From Hydrangea macrophylla (taxonomy: Eukaryota > Streptophyta > Magnoliopsida > Cornales > Hydrangeaceae), in assembly GCA_033977485.1 (NCBI GenBank), contig CM066984.1:114259251-114323250 (forward strand): a stretch of DNA of 64,000 nucleotides. Reading direction: 5' to 3'. The notes under the pieces were generated by a model, which searched no databases, was not told where the DNA came from, and worked only from the letters and a program-made list of their open reading frames with translations. The position numbers and the translations under genes were made by a program. How positions within the stretch are numbered: position 1 is the first letter of the stretch; each line of letters begins with the position of its first letter. This document shows, in pieces, positions 45,579-55,640 of this stretch.

Positions 45579-47745
45579 GCCGCCACTACCTACAGCTACT
45601 GCTGAGAGTGACCAGGCGGCTGTCGCCCAGACTGGGACAGCTGCTGAGGATGACAATGAGATAGCTGATGATCCAGGTCATGACAGTGCACCTACGCTAT
45701 CTGGTGATCTGACTTTTGGGCCCTAGGAGGGAGTTTTTGAGAGCAGGAGAGTGTTCAGTTATTTTACATCTTGTAATCTCTCTTGTGTCTTTTTTATTTG
45801 TTTTTGTGGATACTTTGGGTTAGATTACTACTTTTTGGTCATTGATTGTGGGTATTTTAGCAGGTTGGATTTGTAGATTGGATGATGATTTTTGTTTTTC
45901 TTTTATCTGTATATGGACTGTATTGGACTTTTTGGAATATCACTATACAGATAGTTCTGTTTTCTCATGGATTGTGTTTTATTGTTTATACTTTCGATAA
46001 TTATCCATGTATATTTGATCTTGGTTGTTTGTGGAGATTGGTTTATTGAAATAGGTGGATTTCTCTTATGTGTACTGAAATGCTTGAACCAGGTGATATC
46101 TTCTTTTACTTTAAATGTTTCCATTGTGGACAATGTCAATTTCAGTTGGGGGTAGGACGCAGATATCCACCTGCATTTTCTTAAATTTAAAATACACACC
46201 TGTTTAATATTAGGATTACCATGTTATCTTGTTTTTAAAAAAAAGAGAAAAAAAAAGAAAAAAAAATGCTGCTATTGAGCTTCTAACTTTCAAAACCTCG
46301 TTTCTCCTAGCTAATTTCATTGAGCAATGATGCATTCATATCTTTCTTGCTATATTATGGACTTCGATTACACGTTACTTTGTCGCTAATCTGGTTTTAC
46401 GTCCATAGCATGAATATATCCTGAAAGCAGTCGCACGAGTTGACAATCACGAAAGAATCTTTAAATTAGAGTAAAATACGATTGTCATGTGATTGGATTA
46501 ATAGTAAAACTTTAAACCCTAGTGAGTTTTGAGCCATTCTTTTATTCTGAGGGTTAATCACAAAAACTCGTGTCAATTCTTGAAATGCACTTTTACCTCG
46601 TTGAAAGTCTCATTCTTGTTTCATTTGGCTGATGCTTCAGGAGAACGTTCAGGATCTACTAATTTAAAAACTCAGGAAATACTCGAGATAAGTTATTATG
46701 TTTAGAAGATGATTTAGGCCATCGTTTTCTCGTCTCATTACCCGAGAAAGTCTAAATTCCCACTTACCTATCATAAATCAATGCCTCTACCTAAAATTAC
46801 ATATTTGTAGTCGAGCATGTGATGGTTTTGTGAGAATAGTTAAAGGAGGAAAAGAAGAAGTCTAAAAAAAAAAAATCGGTGAAAATGAAGGAATAAAAGA
46901 AATTGGAGGTTGGATAAATAAAAATTGCGAAGTGAAGTTGATATTACCATGTCACATGCTTGAACCCATTTTCATATTTCACCATCTTTAACTTTTCTCC
47001 ATATCTCTATTACAAGTCCTAAGGATTCTAGATAATTTTTAATGAATCTCAAGTACGAAATGGAGTTTTCCACAGTAGATCGCTCCTGTAGTAATTGGTA
47101 TCCCATTCATGAGACTCATGCACCTCAAAATAAGCGTTCTTCAGTGTCTAGTATGTAAGCATGCTTGATCGCCTCTACATTTACTAATTTGGGCTTCATA
47201 CTATGAGTGTATAATTTTTACGCTAGTTTCAGAGCAATTTTATTTTGAGTGTAAACCGTGTGAGAATTGAGTTGAAACTATGAAATCTTGAACATATCAA
47301 TCTAAAATAATTCTGAGACAAAGATTTCAATCGTCGTTGTTAACTCCACACACACACACACACAAGGATATATAAAGGCTGTGGATGTAATTTTGACTTG
47401 GATAAGTTACTTTGTAACATGTTGTTTATTTCCATAGCATGATAAAGGAATTTATGTCCTTATTAAGCAGAATTTTTAGCATAAAGGAGACATTGAAGTT
47501 TTTTGATGAGTTTGGAAAGCTTGACATTTGAATTTTGTGGGTAAATTCTCTGAAAACCCTCACGAGACACAACTCGTCCATTAGGATAAACCTAAAGGTT
47601 CAAAGGCTTGTTGCAAATGCTATATGCAACCGTGATTCCTGCGAAAGTGAGTTAGGATTGTTCTAGTTCAATAAAAATGTAACGTTGGAATTTGTTATCT
47701 TAGCTTGATTTAATTCTGCTTCATTGCTAGAGACTAGCAATACGC
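45579..47745. other. Athila 3' non-coding region
   Basis: No recognised protein occurs between the 3' ORF and the 3' LTR. A PPT-like TTCAGTTGGGGGTAGG lies at 46140-46155, an A-rich run at 46237-46266 and a CA repeat at 47349-47364. The rest is AT-rich. Confidence 0.55.
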
Positions 47746-47747
47746 TA

Positions 47748-47758
47748 GTTGGGGGTCG
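47748..47758 (+). other. Athila polypurine tract
   Basis: GTTGGGGGTCG immediately precedes the LTR start TGATGAGGG. It has the G-run form seen in Athila. Confidence 0.7.
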
Positions 47759-49376
47759 TGATGAGGGTTGATATTTGTAAGATATTGGCCCGATAAAGAG
47801 AAAAATTGGTTAAATTTGATCCTCGATCTCTAGTTTTACCTGTACTTGTGTTTTAATTCATCTCTTTACACAATGATGCATTTTCTGTGGTATATTGTTG
47901 TGTTTAGTTCTTTAAATGCAGGTTCCAAAGTTTGGATGAATAACAAGTTGAAAGGAATAAATCAAGAAACAAGTAGATGAAGTCTTGGTACCAATCGATT
48001 GACATCATATCAATCGATTGACATTTCTTATGATCAATCGATTGGTATCTATACCAATCGATTGTAATGTTTACCAATCGATTGACATCATATCAATCGA
48101 TTGGTCAAAGCTGGAAACAATCTGCGTTAATGGTGCAAGATCTCAGCAATTAGGACGACGACCAGCCGTTATGGAATGAACCTAGACGCCTTCAGCTCAT
48201 GGATTTAACACTATATATAGAGGGGAGTAAAAAGGGTCAGGGGTTGGATAATATTGTATTGTTTTGTAGGGATTTCTCCATAGTTTTTCATTTTTTGAAT
48301 GAGTCCAAGCTTGAAGTTCTTATATTTTGAATTCAATCTCAAGTTCAGGTTTTCGTTCTTGCTTCTAGTTGTTTTAGGAATTGCTTGATTGTGAATCTCA
48401 TTCTAGTTCTAGTTTAATTTCAAGATTTTTAGTTCAAAATTTTAATTCATGACAATATTTGATCTCATTTTTCAGTCTATTTGTATTTATGCAGTCTTAA
48501 GTATGCTTGAGTAAAATTCTGGTTGGGAATAATGTGAAGAAACATTGTTCCCAGCCCACTGCCATGATTCTGTTTAAGAATCAGTGTCAATCGATTGGAA
48601 GCAGAACCCAATCGATTGACATTGATTCCAAGTCAATCGATTGAGTTTATTTCAATCGATTGAGAGTCATTTCATTTCAATCGATTGACATTATAACCAA
48701 TCGATTGATATGGAAATGACTTGGGTTGAATTCTTTTTGTATTTCAGTAACTTCTATTTCAGAAACTAAGCTCAAATAGTCCTTTTGAAGTTCGAATTGA
48801 AAATTGATTTTGAGATATAAGCTCTTTTGATTAATTAACTCAATGAACGCTTGAGACAAACACATCGAATATTTCATACTCAATCTGTTGGTTTTTGTTC
48901 ATGGTTTTAATTAACTAACATTTCAGTCCTTCATAAATAAGTTAGGTATACAAACCACTAAGTATGCGAGATTCACATACCTAGTGTCTTGGATGCTTAA
49001 CTTAATCATTTTTGAAATAAGGAATACTCTAAGGATAAAACCCCAGCTGTTCGTTATTGTTAAATCATGGTAGTGGATGGGGCTATGTGGATTTACATAT
49101 TCCCAACACCTTTTCATAAGTAATTTAAATTGCATTGTTTATTCTTGTTTAATTTTATTGTCGTTTTTCTTTCATTACTAAATCTCAATTTCAATAGGAC
49201 TGTTAGATCGCCCACTTTAAAGAAATCATCTTCTATTTTATTTAGGATTCAATCTAGATCTTTCTGCCTCGTATCTTCCGTCCCTTGGGAAAACGACTCA
49301 GTTTTACTGGTTTTTACTCAACGCGACCGTCTGCGCTTGGACGTACTCTTCAGAGAACACATTTTCAGTCGTGTCA
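47759..49376 (+). repeat. Athila 3' LTR
   Basis: It matches the 5' LTR. The first palindrome cluster has six copies here (47992, 48011, 48035, 48055, 48075, 48094), the second six (48588-48707). TATA at 48211-48220. It ends GTCGTGTCA followed by ACCAC. Confidence 0.95.
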
Positions 49377-49381
49377 ACCAC

Positions 49382-49519
49382 AATAACAATAGCATGTATG
49401 TAAAACAACATACATATGCATCAAACATCTCTAATATGTATGGATGCAATCTAGATCATGTGACAATTCACTCAACACTCCACTAGTCGTCGAAAGTTCC
49501 CAAAGTTTTGTTACCTATT
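49382..49519 (-). other. gypsy-2 leader fragment
   Basis: This is untranslated leader between primer site and gag, separated from its other half (35500-35538) by the Athila insertion. No coding features. Confidence 0.75.
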
Positions 49520-49531
49520 GCTTTGATACCA
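49520..49531 (-). other. gypsy-2 primer-binding site (Met type)
   Basis: On the minus strand TGGTATCAAAGC lies just after the LTR end TGTGACA or nearby spacer. It has one mismatch to the initiator-Met site TGGTATCAGAGC. Confidence 0.82.
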
Positions 49532-49767
49532 ATAAATGTCACGACCCATCCCACTACGCGTGGAAATAGGACACGTGGCACGCCACCAAGGCTCATCCAA
49601 ACATCATATAACTATACGCAGCGGAAAGAACTTTAAAATAACCCTGGGTATTTGAAACTTTAGGAAACATTACCCTCTAAGTTTGTAAAATCCATTGAAA
49701 TCAGAGTTATAAAACGTTTTGCCCATAGAACCAGTTCCAAAAGAATTCAGTTATGAAAACAGAGGTC

Positions 49768-50077
49768 CAGTCGGCTGATCAATGATCCGGTCGACTATGT
49801 CGGGGACCCAGTCGACTGGTGATCTCAACCAGAGAGATTTCAAACTATAACAGCACATCCAGTCGACTGTGTCGGGGACCTAGTCGACTGGTGCCTAAAA
49901 TTTTCAGTCGACTGAAAAGGTCTAGTCGACTGGTACCCCAATCCAGCAGAATGACATGGCCTGGGGCCCCATCCAGTCGACTGTTTTCTCAACCCAGTCG
50001 ACTGAATCTCAGACGAAACAAGCAGTAACTAGTCCAACACAGCGGTCCAGTCGACTGGATCAAAAACCAGTCGACTA
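49768..50077. repeat. CAGTCGACTG palindrome cluster in gypsy-2 LTR
   Basis: Perfect copies at 49809, 49860, 49905, 49974, 49995 and 50048. One-base variants lie near 49768, 49788, 49881, 49923 and 50068. Several are paired in a context like CCAGTCGACTG(T)GTCGGGGACC. A small open frame here (49819-50028) is made of the repeats and is not a gene. Confidence 0.93.
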
Positions 50078-51174
50078 ATTTCTATCAGCAACTCCCAATA
50101 CTGCAGCTTTCCTTCCTCCAGGTTCTTTCAATTCCAAACCAACATATAACCACTCTATTCCATCATTCAAAACATAAATACAAGAGCGTTTACTAGGGAT
50201 TACAAGTACTAAATCTAAGTTCAGATTATATCACAACATACTACGAATTCAAGGTTTTTATTACAAGTTCGGAGTAGAAGAAAAATATAAACAATTGATT
50301 TCCCGGCATTCCACGGCCTCACTCCTCATGCTTTCTCTTGTCTTTCTTTTTACCTGCAATGGAGTACATCTCCACTGCTCAGCTATATACTGAGCGTACA
50401 AGTCTAACATGTGCAATATATAACAAAACATGCTTTAATCTCATAAATCATATCAATAGTCTCTAGGGAGAAAAATACGCATTCATCCTGTAGCGGCAAG
50501 TCCAAGCCTTAAACCGCGATGTCAATGGCAAGTCCAAGCCCACAACCATTACATCCCCACAAGTGTCATGGCAAGTCCAAGCCTAAAACCATGCATAGTA
50601 GCCGTCGCTACTCAAATTCTCAAATATCGAGAAGCTTACACTGGCCTGAATTTGTATAAGACTCCCCTTTGACCCACATAGACAACTCAACGTGCTCGCA
50701 TAAATTTAGACATGCTTTTCAAAATTTAGCGCGTGCATAATTAACGGGCCTACAATTAACACATGGATTTTGCCCGGATCTCAATTTCGTCGTCGAAATA
50801 TAAAACATGTAATTCTCTATATTTCACAAGTTAGAACTTCATACCTCGTGCGATCTCTCCGAAACTTTGAAGGATCGACTAGGAGGCTAATTAATCGTCG
50901 AATTTCGAAATTGAGAAAATTCCTACAAGTTTATACCTGTTTTTCCCAAAAGTATAGAATTAAGATTTTTTACAAAAATTGGCCAAACACGGCCTAAGTA
51001 GTATCAAAACGTAGATCTTACCTCCACGAGTTCAAATCTAAAATTTGGAAGAAATCTGACTGACGAACGGTCGTCGATCGACGTCGCAAAGCCCGTTGGC
51101 TCCAAATCTCCCTTCTCTCTCCTCTCTCTAGATACTTTAGAAAAGTTTGGATGAGATTGAAATCTCATCCTCAT

Positions 51175-51184
51175 CTATATATAG
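51175..51184 (-). promoter_or_regulatory. Candidate TATA box of gypsy-2 LTR
   Basis: CTATATATAG, self-complementary, with a purine-rich leader on the minus strand. Position within the 5' half of the LTR is right for U3. Motif evidence only. Confidence 0.5.
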
Positions 51185-51702
51185 GAAAACTTTACGGAAA
51201 TTTCGTTTACCTCCCCACGAGTTCCTCAAACTTCTCATTAACCCATGAAATGTCACACACGTCCATTTTATAACTTTACGAGTGAAAACTATAAATTTCA
51301 AAAGTTTTTGACTAAGTTTCGTTTGGGTCCAAAAAAAAGTCCGAAAACTATATTCTGTGGAATCTCTACACAACCTACCTTTTTTTTTAATTTAACGTGT
51401 CACTCACGTTCTCACCACAGTTCTCAAAACGATATATAACAATATCAAAATTACCAGAATTTACTCTACTCAGGTAAATTCACTATTCACAACATAACAG
51501 ATATCCCAAATAAAGTTTTATTCATGTAAATGTCATTTAGCCATGCCAATGTAACATGAAATACCATGTTCTTGTGTCCTCACTGACACCTCACCGTTGA
51601 CCACAGTCAACCACTTATCCTCATGTATCATATATCAATGATAATTCATAAAATTTTATATTATCCATGATAAAACTATGGAATTCGGGAACGGGCATGA
51701 CA

Positions 51703-51915
51703 AAAATAGTCTGCTGTATCAGTACTGAGACCTACGATTTGTAATTGTTTAAATTATTTTAGATTGAAGTTTAAGTTACAATTAGCTTTTCTCCTTTTAT
51801 TTTCAGGTTATTTATAATGTTAGTGGATAGGACGGCTTTGTAGCTCGTCATTCCCTACGGGTCCAAAAAGAAAATTTTAAATTTTCCCTATTTTTGACTA
51901 CTCCAGGGCGTGACA
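51703..51915 (+). repeat. Scaffold element 3' LTR, right part
   Basis: It resumes at AAAATAGTCTGC and ends GGGCGTGACA, matching 23018-23231 with about ten differences. It proves that 25632-51702 is inserted DNA. Confidence 0.92.
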
Positions 51916-52195
51916 TCAACCCCCCTTTTGCCCTCTGTATGTCCGCCCCTGCTAACATATAAACCATATATTTGGCAACTCTATTTGAAACTATTTTGTT
52001 GGTTTTGGTCAAATACGAAAATGTGTGTGTGTGTATTTTATTTTTTTACCAATGCCCTGTTTGTGTAATGCTTCTCAATGGAGAAAATTACCACATTCAA
52101 TTTCCCTCCATTCGCATTTGGATTGAATATTCAAATTACTTTATCAAACTAAATATTCAAATTACATACTACATTCCATTCCGACAATTACGATA

Positions 52196-52480
52196 TTATG
52201 TGTATATACATGGAAAGGAACAATTTGCATAGAGATAATTATGAGAGAGATAATTAGGATATTGTGTGTGTATATACATGGAAAGGAACAATTTACATAG
52301 AGATAATTATGAGATAATTAAAACTCCATCAAATACACAGTTTTGTACATATACATGGAAAGGAAAACTTGCATAGAGGTAATTATGGGATTGTCTAATT
52401 GTATATACGTGTACACACGATTTTGTGTATATACATGGTAGGAAAAACTTGCGGAGAGATAATTATGGGATTGTGTAATT
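52196..52480. repeat. Four degenerate tandem repeats
   Basis: Four units share TATATACATGGAAAGGAACA, then TTGCATAGAGATAATTATG, starting near 52200, 52269, 52345 and 52428. Unit length is about 65-85 bp. Confidence 0.8.
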
Positions 52481-53404
52481 ATGCTTTTTTTCTAAATGAT
52501 TTATTATTCATCCAGGACTCGCCAAATTTCATGGGGTTATACTTAAAACTCTTTTAATGTAGAAACTCTCCCACACTTTTCCCACTAACTTAGCCTTTAA
52601 ACTAACCAACCAATTGATGTTTTACTGCTAAACATGGAGATTTAATCTTTTATTTTATTTTTTTTGTTTTCCTATTTGCTGTGCTGTAAAACAAATTCAT
52701 ATTATCTTATCTCTTTGTGTTGTCCATTTCCCTAAATTGTGTTGTCCTAATTTGGATTCCGACTCTATTTTGGACTATTAAAAAGCTTTATATTCTCTGC
52801 AATATAATCATGGAACTTAAGTCTTTTTACAAAGTTCAGCTGTATTTATTATTTTTGTGTACATATGATTTGGGTCAAAATCATTTGCATTTTTGTTAAT
52901 TGGCATGGTAGGATTTTTTCGCTGTACTTCTGCAAGTTCAATAGTTCTGTTTATTTTATTTTTTGGGTATAATGTACACCTAACTTTGGCTTGGACTTGA
53001 TTTGGTTTGGAGTGTCTTTTACGTGAGAGTAATTGTGGATTTACACTTCAGCAAACAAATATTGTGGATTGACGAATTGTAAGTTTTGCTTTTGCTATGA
53101 TTTCTTTATGTGTGGTTGATTTCTTTGTGTGTGATTTGTAATCAGCATGTATTTTCTGCAATGTTTAGGTGGGGTACCCGCCTCCCCTCCCTGAAGTTCA
53201 TCAGCTTTAAGGATTTTTTTTTCATTTCCCCCCTCCCTCCATGTAAGGCAATGCATTTTTTTTAAAAAAAAAGTATCAGCTTTTGTTGATGTGTCTCTTT
53301 ATAGTATTACCTTTTTTTAGCAGAAAAGTTTCAGCTTTTATATCTTTATGTGTTATTTTCTCAAATTCCCACAATACATAAACCGTGTTTTTGGTTATTT
53401 TTGT

Positions 53405-53575
53405 TTTTCAGATTGATTGGCAGGGGCCGCCGACCAGTTGAGATAGGGTCTTCACGAGAGCTTTTCAGTCTTGGGCCGTGGAGCGTCATCCTTGGCAGTC
53501 GAACGCACATTTCTCCTTTCTTGGCGTGTTGTACGCCTTTCAGTATTGTTGGGTTTGCTTTGTTGATAATTTAAG
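53405..53575 (+). other. Possible exon or exon remnant
   Basis: After TTTTTCAG an open stretch reads, in one frame, LIGRGRRPVEIGSSRELF...FALLII with a stop at 53572. In another frame it reads RVFTRAFQSWAVERHPWQSN...YCWVCFVDNL. Neither is a family I recognise. GC content is clearly above its surroundings. Low certainty that it is coding. Confidence 0.25.
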
Positions 53576-53799
53576 TTTGGTGTAATACTTTTCCTAGGAT
53601 TAGGGTACAAGCACTTAAAAGTTTTACTTTTTGTTTTCTTTTTTTCTCACGACAACTCATTGATCTCCAATAACACATTCCAATGGTCCACAAGTTTGAA
53701 TATTTGCACTATGCTTATTAATTCGATTCCCATCAATGGCAGGAAACAACCATTCCAAGTTTATTAATTGATTAAGAATTCAGTCTTGGTCAAGGTAAT

Positions 53800-54244
53800 T
53801 GTAGATAATATGCACGCAAGCATACGAGACGGGTTTAGGTCACTTACCTAGCGGAATAACCCGACGGATCGCCGAACGGTGTTGTTACAAGCCCGGCGTC
53901 TTCACCCAAGAACTACTGCTCCATGTTGCCTCCGTGTACTCTCTTATAGCGGTCCTCGTACGTATCACGTGCTAAATCCCATGGCTCCTTTGGTGATGGC
54001 CAAGAGAGAGATAAACCGTAGGGATAGAGAGAGAGACTAACGTGAGTTAGAGAGAGTGAGGCTGTTGTGAATATATGAAATATCCTTAGGTTTTCCATGT
54101 GATATATATGTATATATAGGCACATAAAAACCTATAAGGCTTAGGACTCCAAAAGCCCATTATTTGGCGTCCAAGCCAGCCCTCTCTGGACCCAGTCCAA
54201 TATAATGTGGGTGCCCGTATGGCCCAACCACAATATTTGTTACA
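53800..54244 (-). repeat. copia-2 3' LTR
   Basis: It runs from TGTAGATAATATG to TTTGTTACA, 445 bp. On the minus strand it starts TGTAACAAATATT, has a TATA-like CCTATATATAC (about 54109-54119), then a pyrimidine-rich leader, and ends ATTATCTACA. GTAAT (53795-53799) would be the target duplicate; its partner was not found. Confidence 0.7.
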
Positions 54245-54260
54245 TCTCCCACTCACCCAC
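54245..54260 (-). other. copia-2 polypurine tract
   Basis: On the minus strand GTGGGTGAGTGGGAGA directly precedes the LTR start TGTAACA. Confidence 0.72.
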
Positions 54261-55640
54261 ATAGGGTTGGTACTAAAAACCAATCTCTCAACACAACGGA
54301 ACTTCTCAACTCTTCATACAAGGAAATAGAACGTGCGACCTTATGAAATAAAAGTACAGCGACAGGAGTGTAATGCCAAATCATCACCATAACCAGCAAG
54401 ACACATCACTCGGAAGCTTCTCGTGTATGCCTTAGACGATTCAACCACACCGGACACAGCATTCTCAATCCCTCGGTGAAAAGAATTGCTGCACCACCTC
54501 AATGTAATGTACTCATGACATATCAGTAATGAATTATGATTGTCGCAGGCCTGCTAATGAGTCACAAAAACATGGTGTGTTATTGAATGGTCTTCCCTGA
54601 GCCCACATGTCAATCCGACTAACTTGACCGCTTGCCCAGACACACCCCATAGAATGGAATAATCTCATCGTCCTAGGATAGCATGCTAAAGTAACTATCA
54701 TCAAGTGTCCTCTTTATGACATAGTCTCAAGTCGTGAAGGCAACCAGTTTGTAGGATAACCAATGTCTTGGATATGCTACATGGCTCACACAGCAATGAA
54801 GAGGAATCCATTCACTGCTCCACAGTCGATCGCGAAAGCACATACAATATGAAATGTATGCTATGGCGTTCTTCCATAAAAATGGGCATGTCACTCTATG
54901 TTTGGAAAACAAGTAACGCCATACGAATCTTAGTATAGACGTTACACAAAATGTCTAACTAGAGTTTTCCAGCACAGTCGCCACTCCTGGCGCCCGTCTG
55001 AAAACTCATATTCAGCTATAAACAGGCTACATAGAGTCGTGGGATATCTCTATGTTCGACCAAGTATAAGGTCTCATCTTAGAACCATCTAAGGCGACAT
55101 ATAGAAATAATAGGGTTTATATCTAGCTTGCTGTTCTTATACTGCGTAGATATAAGTGTTCAAGCTCACTTTCTAAGCGCTATGGACACACATGTCCTAG
55201 CTAGCTATCTAAGCGCCATGAACACATGTCTCATCTTGCTCGCCATCTAAGCGCCATGGACACGCATGTCCCAGTTCGCTATCTCGGCGCCAAGGTGAAT
55301 CACCCGTGTGAGCAGGTCGATTCAAGCCCGGTGATATATAAGAAATGTGCATTCGTTCCACTTATAACAAATATATATATGGAAACCAACTAGTTTATAA
55401 AAACTTGAATAATAATGTCAATATCACAATAAAATTTCTAAGCACATCAAATCCCGAATTGGAGATATGCCTCAAGACAAATTCCCTTTGCGCAAACTAC
55501 ATCTCAAAATGTGACAAAAACGAATGTCTATGTGCTAAAATAATTTTTGAGATCTTTTGCATATGTTCAGGCTTATGTGTTCTCACCATAGATAAGCACA
55601 ACCTCATCACTATGAAATAAAGAGCCTAGCCACTGCAAAA
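54261..55640 (-). other. copia-2 3' region, diverged
   Basis: RNase H would be expected here but no clear motif was found. It holds three to four repeats of a 50-bp block with TCTAAGCGCCATGGACACAC-type sequence (about 55155-55295). Confidence 0.45.
55155..55295. repeat. Short tandem repeats, TAAGCGCCATGGACAC type
   Basis: Four units, at about 55160, 55205, 55242 and 55280, share GCTATCTAAGCGCCATGRACAC followed by ATGTCY; the last is shortened and ends GGCGCCAAGG. Confidence 0.75.

Larger units (their letters stand above)
35544..49376 (+). mobile_element. Athila-like LTR retrotransposon with extra 3' ORFs
   Basis: This is a complete 13.8 kb element bounded by the target duplication ACCAC (35539-35543 and 49377-49381). 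The LTRs are 35544-37142 and 47759-49376. It has an Asp-tRNA primer site, gag, protease, RT, RNase H and integrase, then about 4.9 kb between pol and the 3' LTR. In Athila elements that region holds an envelope-position ORF. The LTRs are very similar. It carries about 29 perfect copies of CAATCGATTG. Confidence 0.93.
31191..51702 (-). mobile_element. gypsy-2: Ty3/gypsy chromovirus-like, 3' end lost, split by Athila
   Basis: This is a minus-strand element with its 5' LTR at 49537-51702, a Met-type primer site (49520-49531) and a leader (49382-49519 plus 35500-35538). Gag, protease, RT, RNase H and integrase follow down to 31191. The integrase C-terminus stops at the copia LTR, so the chromodomain, purine tract and 3' LTR are missing. 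Its 5' LTR abuts AAAATAG of the scaffold LTR, which fits an AAAAT target duplicate. Gag and Pol sequences are close to gypsy-1 but it is a separate family with different LTRs. Confidence 0.88.
49537..51702 (-). repeat. gypsy-2 5' LTR
   Basis: It runs from TGTCACGACCC to GGGCATGACA (inverted ends), 2166 bp. A TATA-like CTATATATAG lies at 51175-51184, so the CAGTCGACTG cluster (49768-50077) is more than 1 kb downstream of the presumed start, inside the transcribed LTR. No second copy exists in the window. Confidence 0.85.
22659..51915 (+). mobile_element. Scaffold gag-only Ty3/gypsy element, both LTRs invaded
   Basis: The plus-strand element consists of a partial 5' LTR (22659-23231), an initiator-Met primer site, a decayed gag, a tandem repeat and a 3' LTR split into about 25313-25631 and 51703-51915. 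Its 5' LTR start lies left of the window, beyond gypsy-1. No pol is present between gag and the 3' LTR, so it is non-autonomous or internally deleted. Everything from 25632 to 51702 is a later insertion. TCAAC (51916-51920) is the expected right target duplicate but cannot be checked. Confidence 0.85.
51916..53799. other. Unassigned AT-rich region outside the elements
   Basis: No transposon protein, RNA gene or certain host exon was recognised. It holds a four-copy degenerate repeat (52196-52480). It also holds a GC-richer island at 53405-53575 flanked on the left by a long T-rich stretch ending in CAG, which could be a splice acceptor. This may be original host DNA or an old solo fragment. 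Confidence 0.5.

Noticed and set aside
49819..50028. Ser/Arg-rich small ORF
   Set aside because: It is built from CAGTCGACTG repeats in a non-coding LTR.
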